Below are positions 1 through 12,906 of a DNA stretch of 64,000 nt, piece by piece. Location of the stretch: positions 8,308,001 to 8,372,000 of the forward strand of contig NGZR01000001.1 in assembly GCA_002197995.1 (NCBI GenBank). The letters run 5' to 3'. The notes beneath the pieces were generated by a model. The model saw nothing but the letters and a program-made list of their open reading frames with translations. It was not told the origin of the DNA and did no database searches. Positions within the stretch are counted from its first letter, which is position 1. Each line of letters begins with the position of its first letter. This stretch comes from Gaeumannomyces sp. JS-464. Lineage: Eukaryota > Ascomycota > Sordariomycetes > Magnaporthales > Magnaporthaceae. Made by a program: the position numbers and the translations under genes.

Positions 1-2058
1 ATAACGGCTAACCTTTATTATAATTTAGCGATTAATAAAAAGTTAAATACGTTAGCTATTACTTTAACGACGCAAATAAATTAAAAAAAGCTGCGTTAAA
101 ACCCGAAAACCATTTTAGCGTTAATTTAAAACATTTTAAATACTTATACCTTTTTTAAGCAAAATGCATTTATATAAAATGCAAATTCCATTTATAACTT
201 AAGCTTAAATACGACTTTTTCCTACGAAAGTTAAAAAACGAGCTTAAAATTAAGCCCCGTTTAGCATTCCAATTGCTACGGTGGGAACCAGCCCGGATTA
301 GCAGGTTTATCGCAATTTTTAAACCTAGCGAACGGTACCCGATGTTATATATTACTAAAACGCTCGATTAAAAAAAATGCGAAACTACGAAATGCAAAAA
401 ATATATAGCATAAAAAGCGGAAACTTAGCATTAGGGGATCGCGCGAGCGTATATCCCGTTCGACTTAAACAAAAAAACGAACGATAATACTCGTTCTTTT
501 TATTAAAAAACCAAAAAAAACCATTTAAACGAAAAGCGCGAAATGGAAAAAAAAAATTAATAAAAACCTTTGTAATAATAAAATCGAATTAATTATATAA
601 TTTATTAATATTCCAAATAAAATATTAAAAAAACGAGGTTAAAATAATAATTAATTACGGAATATAAAGCGATTATATATCGCTATAAACGGTTAAACGG
701 TATAAAATTCCTACGAATTAAAAACGCTAACCGTACGAATTAAAAACGGTCGAAAAAACGCTTATCGTTTATAATAAAAAATAAATTAACCGAAAACAAC
801 TAATAATATTACGCACCCGAAACGGGGAAAACGTTACTATTATATTAAATAAATTGGATATAAAAAAAGAAACGTTATTTTCGAAATCCTTTAGTTTAAA
901 AAAAATAACTTACGAATAACCGGTTAAATTTAATAAAAAAAGCTATAAATAATTAAAACGGTTTACTAATTACGAACTTTAAACCGTAAATATAAAAAGT
1001 AATAAAAGGAGGTTATAACGGTAATAAAACTTAGCAATTCACTTTTGCATTTAGCATTAACGAACATACGATTATCCAAAATGAAAAGCGACCAAAATAA
1101 TTAAATTAACATTAAAAAACAGCTCGCGAATGTTTTAAAAAAATACTATAAATACGAAAAATTGTTTCGAAAGGATTTAAAAACGGTACTTTTTAAATAT
1201 AAACAGTTCGATTTTAAAATTAAATTTAAATTAAAAACGTAATTTAAATACTAAAAGCTATACCAACTTAGCTTTTAACAATAAAAAGTGCTAAAAAAAC
1301 AATTAAAGGAAAACTTATAAAAAAGGATATATTAAACCTTTTGATTTTTTATAGGATATAGGATTTTATAAAAAAAATGGGACGGAACGAATATGTATCG
1401 ATTACCGCTTATTAAACGAGGTTACGATTAAAAATCGGTACTTTTTACTTTTTATTAACGAACTGCGAAATAAGCTCGGTAAAGCTTAATATTTTACGGT
1501 TTTAAACTTAAAAAAAGCTTATAACTTAATACGGATTAAAAAGGGCCAAAAATGGTTTACGGCTTTTAAAATAAAATTAAAATATTACGAATTTTTAATA
1601 ATAACTTTCGGGCTTATTAATATATTAGTTACGTTTTAAAGGATAATTAACCATATATTACGCGAGTATTTCGACGTTTTCGTCCTCGCGTATTTAAACG
1701 ATATTTTAATTTTTTCGAAAACGATAAAAAAGCATAAATAAGACGTATATAAAGTACTTTAAAAGCTATTTAGCGTAAAACTTTTTATTAAGTTAAAAAA
1801 ATGCGAATGGCATATTTTTAAAAGTCGCTTTCCTGGGATTCGTAATTACATTTGGATAGGTTTATATGGATTTTAAAAAAGTCGAAAAAGTTAAAAGTGG
1901 CTTATATTTAAAAACGTTACGGAAATACGAAGGTTTTTAAAGTTTTTAAACTTTTACCAACGGTTTATCCGTAGTTATAACAAAACCGCTATACTATTTA
2001 CGAACCTTATTAAAAATAACCATTAATTCCGTTAAAAAAGGCAAAAATAAAAAGCTTT
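1..2058 (+). mobile_element. Gypsy-1 copy A, 5' portion (RIP-eroded chromovirus pol)
   Basis: AT-rich, stop-riddled sequence that aligns base for base with the interior of Gypsy-1 copy B (position 1 matches 8,521). It encodes the aspartic protease to reverse transcriptase part of a Ty3/Gypsy polyprotein. Around 1,380-1,440 the frame reads as the RT motif CIDYRLLNE, and 1,691-1,702 is the catalytic box as YLND, the first Asp having become Asn (G-to-A). The 5' LTR and gag lie outside the window. The element stops at 2,058, where Gypsy-2 is inserted (target duplication GCTTT at 2,054-2,058), and resumes at 22,470. No functional product is expected. Confidence 0.88.
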
Positions 2059-2275
2059 TATTAAAGGGTGGGTTTTTATTAATGCAGTTACGAGCTTTGG
2101 CTTATAGCTGGTAGTTTACCGGAACGCGCCATATTAACGCACCAGCCACGCTACCAGTATATAGCCGAATCCGCTCCTAAATTTGCAAAAAAGCCCTTTT
2201 TACCCTTTTAGCTTTCGTAGTTTGTTAATTTACTAAAGTTTTTATAAACGTGTATTACGTCGTAGGACTTTTACA
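2059..2275 (+). repeat. Gypsy-2 5' LTR
   Basis: 217 bp, matching 22,254-22,469 along its length with mostly C/T and G/A differences. It ends in TTTTACA. The terminal TG is mutated to TA. The target duplication GCTTT abuts it on the left. Confidence 0.9.
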
Positions 2276-2699
2276 ATATAAATTACTAAAAAGGAATACG
2301 TAAAAGCGAGCGCGGATGTCGCCGTCGCTAACTAAGGAAAAACGGCTACGAACGTTTTTAATTCTTAACGACCATAGTTTTACGAAAAGCGGATCGCTAA
2401 AAAGCGACTCGTTAAGCGAGGCAACCCCCGCTAATCCACAAGCGGCTCCTATTACGCCGGAAAAAGGCTCGAAAAAATTATAAAAAAAGTTTAACACGCT
2501 ATAAAAAAACGTTTCTTTTAGGCCTTGCTTAAATAAACGAAAAAGGAAAAATAAACGGGAAAAAAAGGACGAAGCCGTTATTAGCGCTTAGTTAAAAGCG
2601 GAAGTAACCGCCGTCGAAAAGCTCGAAACCGAACAAAATAAAAAAGCCTAATTAAGGTTTTCAAAAAAAAACCCCCGAGTTAAAAAAAGGATATAACGA
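2276..2699. other. Gypsy-2 leader region, no gene supported
   Basis: Lies between the 5' LTR and recognisable gag. It should hold the primer-binding site, but I could not assign one after RIP. An 80-codon minus-strand reading frame here shows no protein features and is not called. Confidence 0.5.
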
Positions 2700-3900
2700 A
2701 CATTATAGCGTTTAACCCATTTAGCGAAATCCTTTAAATAACGTTATTATAAAATATAAAGCAAGCAATTATAGCCTTAGTTAAAGCCATAATAGCTGCT
2801 AAACATCGTTTAGCCAAAAAGGAGTTTTACATTTTAAAATTAAATAAAAACGAGCGATTCGATTTAAATAAGGATTATAAAAAAAAGCTAACGAAATGGC
2901 CCATTTGGAACGAAGCGTAAGCCTTATTCCATTCCTATATAAAAAAGTTAATTTTTAAGTTTAATATGGATAAAAAATAAAAGCTGCTAAGTAGCGATAT
3001 AAAAATTTGGTACGAAATTTACTAAACGCTTTTTTAGTCGCGCAAAAAGCAAATGGAGCAGTTTTTCGAAACGGGAGGTAAAAATGCGAAATATAACTTT
3101 ACGGAATATATTAATAAACTTTATTCCACGTTCGGCACTGTTTAAAATAAAACGGCCGCGCAAATATAATTGCGAGCTTTTAAATAAAAAAAGGCTAATC
3201 TTTTAACAAATTCGGCCTAATATTTAAAAACGTGCTAAGCCGGGCTAGTGGTAATGCTTAGGAAAACGAGTTTAAGCTCGTTTTTTTAAAAGGATTTTTT
3301 AACCGCAGTTTTGCAAACGTTTTAGCGGTTATTAAACTTTTAAACGAGTATTACGCATATTTGGCCGAGCTTTACGCCCGAATAGTGGGATAGGAACGCA
3401 TTTAGCAATTTTTAAATTTAAAAAAGGAGCGTTAAAAGCGGAGGAAAGGGAAAAAAGGATAAAAGGCAAGGTATAATTAAAACCCCTAATAGGGCAGCCT
3501 ATTTAACCTTGCCCGAAAACCCGTTACTATTGTAGCGAATTTCACCAATAACAGCGTTACCCGGAATTTCGACGGCGACGTAAATAAACGTTGCAAAAGT
3601 CGGCGGGCGGGGGCGTAAAAGCCGCGGGGGCCGCGGGGGCGCCCGAGGAAAAAGTGCTAACCGGGCCCGAAAAAGCGGCCCCCGCCGAGCTTAATAGGTT
3701 TTTTAAAAAGAAAAGGACCGCCGTTAAAAGCAAGGCCGTTATTTGCGTTACGATGCAAGCAACTATTATTAAGCGGAATGTTTTACAAGCCGGCGACCCG
3801 CTTTAAAAACGCCGAAAGGACGGCTATTCGCAAAGCCGGTTTTATAGCGAGGAATTCCTTTTTTGGTTAAAAGGAAAAAACGAACCGATAAAAAAAGCCG
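2700..3900 (+). pseudogene. Gypsy-2 gag remnant
   Basis: RIP-broken reading frame in the gag position. Around 3,520-3,560 the frame gives a zinc-knuckle-like run (CxxC, then His), RYYCSEFHQ, as in nucleocapsid. An Ala/Gly/Pro-rich stretch follows (3,591-3,700). Many TAA/TAG codons interrupt it. Would have coded the capsid/nucleocapsid polyprotein that packages element RNA. Boundaries are approximate. Confidence 0.5.
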
Positions 3901-3989
3901 AAAGCTAAGGAAAAAAGTAACCTTAAAGTAAAATTGTGCTTTAAAAAAGAAAAAGCCTTAACAACCCCTATAAATGCGAATAAAAGTAT

Positions 3990-6449
3990 AAAAAACACAT
4001 TTAACATATATTTTAGCGATAGTTAATAGTGTAAAATTGTTTAACGCATTTGTACACGAAAATTGCGAATATTACGCAATTATTAGTAAAAACGCCGCCG
4101 CCGAAACGGAATTGCCTATTTATTGGATTTCGCTAAAAACGTTAAAAAAAAGCCATTATAAGAAAAAAAAAAGTAATTCGGGAAATCATTTGTTTTTTTT
4201 TAAAAATAAAAGCCGGTACGGAAAAAAAGGGTTACGCTTATGTAATGCTAAGCTTTATTTAACGATTTATTTTAAAAAAGCTATAACTAATAGATTATTA
4301 AGCGGCATCCATTTTATATATATTACTAATATAGGTGGGAAAAACGCGCTTTTAAATGCGTTATTTGCTTTCGGAAAAACGGTTGCGAAAAAGGAAAGTA
4401 AAAACGAACGTGGCAAAAATATAAATGGTTACGTTCGCTCGATATTACGAGTTAATCGCGATTACGAAAGGGAAACCCGCAATGCGAGCTGCGATTTTTG
4501 CGGCTTTTATATTCGACGTTAAAAAAGCATTGGAAAAAAAGGTTTTTAAAACGAAAGCCCAATTACGAAAGCTTATTCCGCGGGAATTTTACGATTTATT
4601 TTCGTTATTTATAAAGTAGGAAATAAATAAGTTAAACCCGTATAAACCGGGTGTAAATTACGAAATAAAATTAAAAAAAACGCTAATAAAATCGAGCTTT
4701 TTTTATTTTAAAAACCTTTATATAGCATATCGCGAAAAGAACTTTTGGTATTAAAAACGACGTTTTAAAACCTGCTTAATAAAGGATTTATCCGGGCTAG
4801 CAATTCCCCGCTAAAGCTTTTATTTTATTTGTGCGAAAACCGGGCGAAAGGTTGCGCTTTTATTGCGATTACTAAAGTTTAAATGCTATTTTACAGCCCG
4901 ACCGGTACCTTTTCCCGCTTATTCCTAATACCTTTCGCAATTTAACCGGCGTTTACTGGTTAATTAAAATGGATGTGGTATAAGCCTTTTGGAAAATCCG
5001 GGTTAAAAAGGGCCATAAGTATATAACCGCTTTCCGCACCCGATACGGCTTATTCGAATAAACAGTTACCTTTTTCGGCTTTTTAAAAGCTTTAACCATT
5101 TTCCAAAGGTATATTAATACCATTTTAAAGGACTTTTTAAACGAGTTTTGCTCGGCATATTTGGACGATATCGTAATATATACGCAAAGCTCGCGGTTAA
5201 ACCACTTTTATAAAATGCGGAAAGTATTTAAACGTTTTTAAAATTATAACTTGCATTTTAACCCCGATAAGTTACAATTCGCGGTAAAAAAAATCAAATA
5301 TTTAGGATTTATTATAAAAATTGGCGTAAAGGTAAACCCCGACCCCGAAAAGGTGGAAGCCGTTTAACGTTAAAAGGCTTTTTATACGACGAAAAAAATT
5401 CGCAGTTTTTTAGGATTTTTAAACTTTTACCGGGTTTTTATCCCCGGTTTTTTAAAAGCGGCCGCACTATTAACGGAGTTAATAAAAAAAGGAATGCCTT
5501 TTTATTAAACGAAAAAACATTAATCCGTTTTCGAAAGCTTAAAATATTTGTTTTTTTCGTTAATATGTTTGCGAAATGGGATTTAAACGCGTTTACGTTT
5601 TTAAAAACGAATTACAACGGGTTTGCTTTAAAAGGCACGTTAATGTAAAAAAAAAACGGGGAAAAGCGCCCGGTAAAATTCCATTCCGTAAATTAAAACC
5701 TACAAAGCGTAACTATCCCGTTTACGATAAAAAAATGCTAGCTATCGTCGATAATTTAAAATATTAAAACGCAAAGCTTCGTAATTGTAAAAGTTTTACC
5801 ATTTTTACGGATTATAAAAACTTAAAGTATTTTATAAAGTTTTAGCGTTTATCGAAGCGGTAAACGCGTTAAGCAAAAATGTTAGCTAAATATAACTTTA
5901 GGTTGTAATATCGCTTAAACAAAAAAACGTAATGGTAAACGCTTTATTACGAAGGGAATAAAACCCCTAAAAGGGGACGAGAAATACAAAGTTAAAAAAA
6001 TGCAATTATTGCCCGAAAATTCCCTTATTTAAATGCGAGCGATTTAAATTTTTAACAGCGGTTTCGCGTTTAAAAAAAAGGGGAACCCTAACGAAATCCC
6101 GGATAACGTTTAATAATTGGAAAACCCGGATTTGCGCGAGCTATTCGAAAGTACGGCAAGGTAAAATAGTATATACAAATTTATATACCGCTTTATAAAA
6201 CGCGACGAGCGCTTTTTAAATTTAGCTTTAAATTTAAAATGCCAAAAAGCAAAATGCCGCATTAATAACGAAAACAAGCTAAAGTTTAAAAATAAGCTTT
6301 AAATGCTAAAAGCCTTTTTTACTACGAAAGTAGTAATAACGGCGGCGGGAATAAAAAGCGATTTACGAAATAAGCTTTAAAACGTGCTAATTTAAAAAAT
6401 ACATAACGTTTTCGTTTTAAACTATCCGGGTTAAAACGGTACTACGCAC
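3990..6449 (+). pseudogene. Gypsy-2 pol remnant, part 1 (protease, RT, RNase H)
   Basis: Ty3/Gypsy pol order on the + strand. A protease-like stretch lies at about 4,020-4,330. RT covers about 4,750-5,480 and includes HKYITAFRTRYGLFE and an intact catalytic YLDD at 5,158-5,169 followed by IVIYT. RNase H has NYPVYDKKMLAIVDNL at about 5,710-5,760. The frame is broken by many TAA/TAG codons. The sequence is cut at 6,449 by Gypsy-1 copy B (duplicated CGCAC) and continues with integrase at 13,893. It would have reverse-transcribed the element RNA; it is dead now. Confidence 0.8.
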
Positions 6450-6895
6450 TGTTACGACCAGCATGCAAGCCCCAAAACAGCAAGGCAGGAAAAGGCCCTA
6501 AAGTGGTGCTCCGCCCCGCCCCGGTTACGTGAAATTACGTAAACCAAAAGGGATTTGTGGATTTATAGCAAAGTAATAAATCCAAAAGGGATTTGTGGAT
6601 TTGTAATAAAGCAATAAATCCAAAAGGGATTTATGGATTTGTAGCAAAGCTATAAATCCGACCCAACACATAGCAAAAGGCAGCGTATATATAAAGGATG
6701 GATTTCCTACTGTTTTAAGTAGCTTTAACTAAGGCTTCGGCATTAATTAACTTAAGTTAGCTCCCAGGCATCCCTTAAAGTAAGCAATTAAATTATCCTT
6801 TTAAGTTACGTGTTCCCCCTGTTAACTAAACCGGCGATACTGTCCTTTCCACCCCCGAAGTGCTTTACCTTAAAAATAAACCCCTAATTGTAACA
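6450..6895 (+). repeat. Gypsy-1 copy B 5' LTR
   Basis: 446 bp, TG...CA ends, matching 13,441-13,887 and, more distantly, 25,353-25,786. Contains three imperfect copies of a ~38-bp unit (about 6,541-6,660) with the core AAAAGGGATTTGTGGATTT. A TATATAAA-like promoter element lies at about 6,690. Confidence 0.92.
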
Positions 6896-6907
6896 TTTTA
6901 ACTAATC

Positions 6908-8230
6908 CTATTTAGTACCTCGTCGAAGGGAAAATAGTGCAACCATAGCTAGCAATAGTAAAAAGCCTAAAAAGGAAAAGATTACGGTTTTCACCCTTAA
7001 CGGTGTTAAGTACAACCTCGATAAGGCCGCTAATACGGCCAGCCTTTTTAAACTTATATCGAACGAAATCGCTAAAGCTAGGCCGAAGTAAAGCAATTTA
7101 CTATAAAGTTAATATCCCTCGAAGCGCCCATTGCGGTTAAAGCGTACAAATTTCCGTCCCCGGACCTTTACGGAAGGGAGGACGGTAAGTTTAAAACGTT
7201 CCTTACCGAATGCAAAAGCTATTTTAAGTTTTACAAATAACAATTCGTAAACGAAAAATAAAAAGTCGCTTACGCTGCTACCAAGCTAAACGGCAAAGTG
7301 AAAGAATGGTTCCAACCGACTTGGAGCGACTATTTTAAAAGGTATAAAATAGCTAAAAAGCTACCAAACTTATTTTCGCCAACTTCGAAACCTTCGGAAA
7401 AAAGGTCGGAAAGGTGTTCGGTACAATCGACGAAACCCGAGTTGCCGAAAGAAATTTGCTAGCTTTTAAATAGCGAGGGTTTGCAGTATAAATACGTAAC
7501 GAACTTTTAACGGATTAGTACTAAGCTCGATTAAAGCGACGCTACGTTAATGCTGCACTTTTACAACGGATTACGCGAAAACGTAAAAAATAAACTCGCA
7601 AAGCAAAATCGCCCGAAGTTTTTTACGGATTACGTTAGGGACGCGGTCCGCATTAGCGATAAATTGTACGAACGATAACAAAAAAAGAAAAGACATGGTT
7701 TTAAAAGTGCGGCATAAAATAATAAAGCCAATTAGAAAAAGGCTAAATAGCAACCTATTACGGCTTACGGGACGCATTTAAACCTTATAAACCTTAATGC
7801 GAGAGCTACTTACTAGTAATAAAAGCAATAGAAAAAGCAAAAACAAAACCCGAAAAATGGGAAATGTTTTAAATGCGGCTAAGCTGGTTACATAAAAGTT
7901 AATTGCTTTTAACGGGATAATAACCGCCAAATAACGAACTTTTAGCGAACGTAAGGAAGTTTAATATAAAAGGGATTGTGTTTTGGAATAGCGTTTAATT
8001 AAACGTGTTATTATAACGAATTGTATGCCATATATTAGTTCGATAAAAAGGTTACCGGATGGTATTTTTAAAAGCCTCGAAGCATTTGCATGCTTAAAGC
8101 TATAAGGTTTAAATACGATAGTAAGGGAAAATAGCGGATTGTTTTCGGACCCGAGGATTTAAAAGGGGAAAACGATACCGCCTTTTACGGGATTTAAAAA
8201 AAAGCAATTTTAGCAAATAACGCGAAGGAA
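6908..8230 (+). pseudogene. Gypsy-1 copy B gag remnant
   Basis: RIP-broken + strand frame directly after the 5' LTR. It contains KLNGKVKEWFQPTW-like sequence (about 7,290-7,330), typical of Ty3/Gypsy capsid, and a zinc-knuckle trace KCFKCG at about 7,865-7,885. A minus-strand 62-codon frame here (6,908-7,096) is only a shadow. Homologous sequence appears in reverse orientation at 28,424-28,609. Confidence 0.65.
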
Positions 8231-8239
8231 GGAAAAGCC

Positions 8240-11200
8240 CGAAAAAAACCTTTAGGTTAAACACACCTTTTTCGAAAGTCGAAAAATTCCGATACCGACG
8301 TTAAAATAAACCGAAATGGTTAAAACTTCGAAACGGCCGAGTTTTAGGAACGAGCGGAAGGTTCGAGCGCGGAACCTCCGTATTTATAGTCCGCGAAAAG
8401 CAGGCAAGCTGAAGGATTAGCACGCTTTTACGCCTTTTAATATTTCGGTATGTTTTTAAAACGTTAAGGTTTTAAAATACTTAAATGGCCCGTTATATTA
8501 CGCTACCCTAGCGAACGGAAATAACGGCTAACCTTTATCGTGGTTTAATAACTAATAAAAAGTTAAATATGCTAACTACCGGTTTAATAACGTTAGTAAA
8601 CCGGATAAATTGCGCTAAAACCCGAGGACCACCTTAATATCGATATAAAATACCCTGGACATTTGTACCTTTTTTAAGCAAAATGTATCCACGGAAAGTG
8701 TAAATTCCACTTACGATTTAAGCTTAAATACGATTTTTTTCCACGGAAATTAGGAAGTAAGCTAAAAGTTAAACCCCGTTTGGCATTTTAATTGCCACGG
8801 TGGGAATTAGCCCGGGTTGGCAAGTTTACCGCAGTTTTTAAACCCAGCGAACGGTATTTAATGCTATGCGTTATTAAAACGTTCGATTGGGAAAAGTGTG
8901 AAATTGCGAAGTGCAAAAAACATATGGCATAAAAGGCGGAGGTTTGGCATTAGGGGATCGCGCGAGCGTATATCCCGTTTAACCTAAATAAAAAAACGAA
9001 CGTACGGTACTCGTTTTCCTTATTAAAAAATTAAGCGAACCACCCGAACGAAAGGTACGAAGTGGGAAAAAAGAAAAAAAACCGATAAAAACCTTCGCGA
9101 TGGTAAAATCGAATTAATTATAACTTATTAACATTCCGGATAAAATATTAAAGGAAAAAAGTTAAAATAATAATCGATTGCGGAATATAAGGCGATTACG
9201 TATCGTTATAAACGGTTAAACGGTATAATATCCTTATAAATTAAAAACGCTAACCGTACTAACTAAAAACGGTCGAAAAAATACCTATCGCTTATAATAA
9301 AAAATGGATCGACCGAAAAACATAGCTAATAATATTACGCACCCGAAGCGGGGAAAACGTTACTGTTATATTGGATAAGCTAAATATAAAAAAGGAAACG
9401 TAATTTTCGAAATCCCTTAATTTAAAAAATAACTTACGGATAAATTGGGTTACCGGCTAAGTTTAATAGGAAAAACTACGAGTAATTAAAACGGTTTATT
9501 AATTACGAACCCCAAACCGTAAGCATAAAAAATAACGAAAGGAGGTTATAACGGTAATAGGATTTGGCAATTCACTTTTGCATTTAATATCGACGAGTAC
9601 GCGATTATTTAAAGCGGAAAGCGATTAAAACAATCCAATTAATATTAAAAAACGGCTCGCGAATGTTCCGAAGGAATATTATAAATACGAAAAACTATTT
9701 CGGAAAAACCTAAAAACGGTGCTTCCCGAATATAAACCGTTCGATTTGGAAATTAAATTTAAACCAGGAACGCAATTTAAATACAAAAGCTATACCAGCT
9801 TAACCCTCGGCAATAAAAGGTGCTAAAAAAACAATTGGAAAAAAACTTACGAAAGGGACATATTAAACCTTTCAATTTTTTAATAGGATACGAAATCCTA
9901 TAAAAAAGGAAAAAAAACGGAACGGAACGAATATGTATCGATTACCGCCCGCTAAACGAGGTTACGATAAAAGATCGGTATTTTTTGCTTTTATTAACGA
10001 ACTGCGCGATAAGCTCGGTAAAGCTTAATACTTTACGGCTTTGGACTTACGGAAAGCTTATAGCTTAATACGGATTAAAAAGGGTTAGGAATGGCTTACA
10101 GCTTTTAAAATAAACTTGGATATTACGAGTTTGGTAATAACTTTCGGGTTTATTAACGCATTAACCACGTTTTAAAGGATAATTAATTATGTGTTGCGCG
10201 AATATTTCGACATTTTTATTTTCGCGTATTTAAATAATATCCTAATTTTTTCGGAAACGATGGAAAAGCAAATAGCACGTGCATAGGGTGCTTTAAAAGC
10301 TGCTTAACGCAAAGCTCCTATTAAGTTAAAAAAAGTGCGAATAGCATTCGCAAAAAGTCGCTTTTTTAAGGTTTATAATTACACCCGGACAAATTTGCAT
10401 AAACCCTAAAAAAGTTAAGGAAATTAAAAAGTGGCTTATATTTAAAAACGTTACGGAAGTACGAGGGTTTTTAGGGTTTTTAAACTTTTACAAACGGTTT
10501 ATCCGTAATTATAGCAAAATCGCCATACCATTTACGAACCTTACTAAAAACGACCACCAATTCCATTAGGGAAAGCAAAAATAAAAGGCTTTTAAGCAAT
10601 TACGAAACGCCGTATTAAAAAAACCATATTAGCATTCCCAAACTTAAAAAAACTTTCGAAGTTAAAATTAACGCGTTGGATTACGCGATCGGCGGTTAAT
10701 TCGAATAGCGAAACAATTAAAAGCGGTTGCACTTTTGCGCGTTTTTTTCGCAAAACTAAATAAATTTAAATTAAATTACCAAATCCACGATAAAAAACTT
10801 TTAACGATAATTCGAGCATTTAAAAAGTGGCGGCCACACTTTTATAAAGCAAAGCATTAAATTATATATATATAAACCATAAAAACCTAACGCATTTTAC
10901 TATAAGCAAAAACCTAAATAAACGGCAAATTCGTTAAAGCGAGTTTTTACAGGATTACAACGTTCGGATCGAATACCGGAAAGGGTCGGAAAACGGCCGG
11001 GCGAACGCTTTAAGCCGACGACCGGACTATTAGGTTGCAATACTTAAAAAAATACAAGTAATCCTAGCAAAAAAACCAAACGGATTTTTTTTCGGTATAA
11101 AGATTTTCGCTAAAACGGTTCGATAGGGAAAAGTTTAAACCTTAAAAAATTTAACAAGGTTTATAGCCAATTAGCATATAGCTATTAAAGGCGTAATTAA

Positions 11201-12370
11201 AACGTAAAAACGGTTATAATAATATTACGGGTTCGTAAAAACTCGAGCTAAAGTACAAAACGCGATAAAAAATTGCGAAAGCTGCGTTAAAAACAAAGCT
11301 AGCAATAAAGCTTTATAGGTTTTTATAACCTTTGTTAACGCCGAGCGAGCATAGCAGGAAGTTATTATAAACTTCGTTATTAAACTTCCCCAATTTAAAA
11401 AACCGATAACCGGAGTAAAGTACGATAATGTATTGGTAGTAATGGATAACTTATTAAGTACGCTTTGTTTTTACCATATAAAGAAAGCAGCAACGTTATA
11501 AAGCTAGCGTACGTTTTTATTAAGCACGTAATAGCGGAATACGGCACGTTAAACCGCTTAATTACGGATAAAAATAAGCTGTTTATAAGCAAGTTTTGGA
11601 AAAGGTTTACGAGCAGGTTAAAATAAAGCACTTTTTATTTACAACCTACCACTTTTAAATAAATGGATAAACGGAACGAACGAATTAAACCATAAAGTAA
11701 TATTTACGTTATTACGTTAACTAAAATAAAACGATTAGGTATAACTACTCCCTATAGTTTAATTCGCTTACAACAGTTTAATTTATAAAAGCATAAGAAT
11801 TACACCGTTTTATGCGAATTATAAGTTTACGCTTACAACGTATAAGGAACTTAAAGCAGGAAAACATACCTTAGTAGCGGAAATACAAATAACGAAGCTT
11901 ACTAAAGTGTATAAACACTTCCAAATAAAGTTAAAAAAGTTACGGCACCGCATAGCTATTTAAATAAATAAGAAAAAAATCGAAGGACCGACTTTTAAAG
12001 AAAGGGATAGCGTTTATCTTTTTCGACGGAATATTAAAACGAAACGACCAAACGATAAGTTAAACCATAAAAAACTAAGACCGTTTAGGGTATTAAAAAA
12101 GGTTTCGGACGTAAATTATAAACTTTAATTACCACTAACCATAAAATCCCACCCGGTTTTTTATATTTCCTTACTCGAATTAGCGCTATTAAGCTTTAAA
12201 AGTAACGAGTTAGTGGAAATCGACCTAAAATAAAAGTACGAAATTGAAAAAATCCTAAATTATAAGCTAAAACACAAGTTTAAAAAGTATTTAGTTAAAT
12301 GGAAAAGGTATAGCTACGAAAAAAACACGTGGGAAAAAGGAATTAACTTTAAAAATTGCTAGGAGGTTTT
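8240..12370 (+). pseudogene. Gypsy-1 copy B pol remnant (PR-RT-RNaseH-IN-chromodomain)
   Basis: One long RIP-interrupted + strand frame. RT includes the conserved CIDYRPLNEVTI region (about 9,935-9,975) and the catalytic box degraded to YLNN at 10,227-10,238. RNase H lies at about 10,660-10,930 and integrase at about 11,000-12,100. A chromodomain, YEIEKIL...KKYLVKWK, covers about 12,236-12,345. Chromodomains at the integrase C-terminus direct chromoviruses to heterochromatin, which fits the nested pile-up here. Numerous TAA/TAG codons; non-functional. Confidence 0.88.
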
Positions 12371-12499
12371 ACAAAAGTATTAGTAAAAACTTTTAAACGA
12401 AGGTTAGCAAAGGTAAAAAAGCGGGCCGCTTACCGCAACCGTTTATACATACGCCGGCCGTGCCTCGTGCGTATAAACGGTCGTGGTAAAAAAAACCCT

Positions 12500-12570
12500 A
12501 ACTTAGCTAGGAATCGAACCTGGGATTTTCGGCTAAAAGGTAGGAAGTGTTACCATTATACCACTGGGTT
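12500..12570 (-). tRNA. tRNA-like sequence 1 inside Gypsy-1 copy B (probable pseudo-tRNA)
   Basis: 71 nt on the - strand with an A-box-like GTATAATGGTAAC, a perfect B box GGTTCGATTCC and 7-nt acceptor arms AACCCAG/CTAAGTT, whose two mismatches are both explained by G-to-A. A T8 run (12,488-12,495) follows immediately, as in a Pol III terminator. It lies antisense between the chromodomain and the 3' LTR. The anticodon arm is too degraded to assign an amino acid. Confidence 0.5.
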
Positions 12571-12702
12571 AAGGAAAGGGTGTGTTTACTAGGATTAAGT
12601 AAAGCAAAGGAGTTTGCACCGAACGGTTAGCAAAAAAAAAAAAAAAAAGAGTGGAGGTTCGACGAGCTCCGGGGCAAGCCCGAAAACTTGTCGACCTTTA
12701 CG

Positions 12703-12770
12703 GTCGTGCCGGGATTCGAACCCGAAACCTCGGCAAAAAAACCAAAACTACGCCTAATGCGCCACAAGAC
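12703..12770 (-). tRNA. tRNA-like sequence 2 inside Gypsy-1 copy B
   Basis: 68 nt on the - strand. A-box-like TGGCGCATTAGGCG, and a perfect T-arm CGGG-TTCGAAT-CCCG containing the B box. The acceptor arms GTCTTGT/GCACGAC pair with one mismatch. A long T run (complement of the A-tract at about 12,630-12,646) lies about 57 nt downstream. The same unit occurs in copy A at 24,369-24,436, so it belongs to the element and is not a chance neighbour. Confidence 0.55.
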
Positions 12771-12906
12771 CTAAGGAAATTGTTAAAGGGAGTTATAACT
12801 TACTTTGGTTAAAAAAGGCAAGCAGGTCCAGGTTAGGATTAACCCCGGGCACTTGCCAGCCGGAAGGAACGGAAGGAGCCACAAAGGGCTCGGAAAGCGA
12901 GGCAGC

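Noticed and set aside
12356..12592. 78-codon plus-strand frame after the chromodomain
   Set aside because: It runs through the tRNA-like unit on the other strand and has no protein features beyond basic composition.
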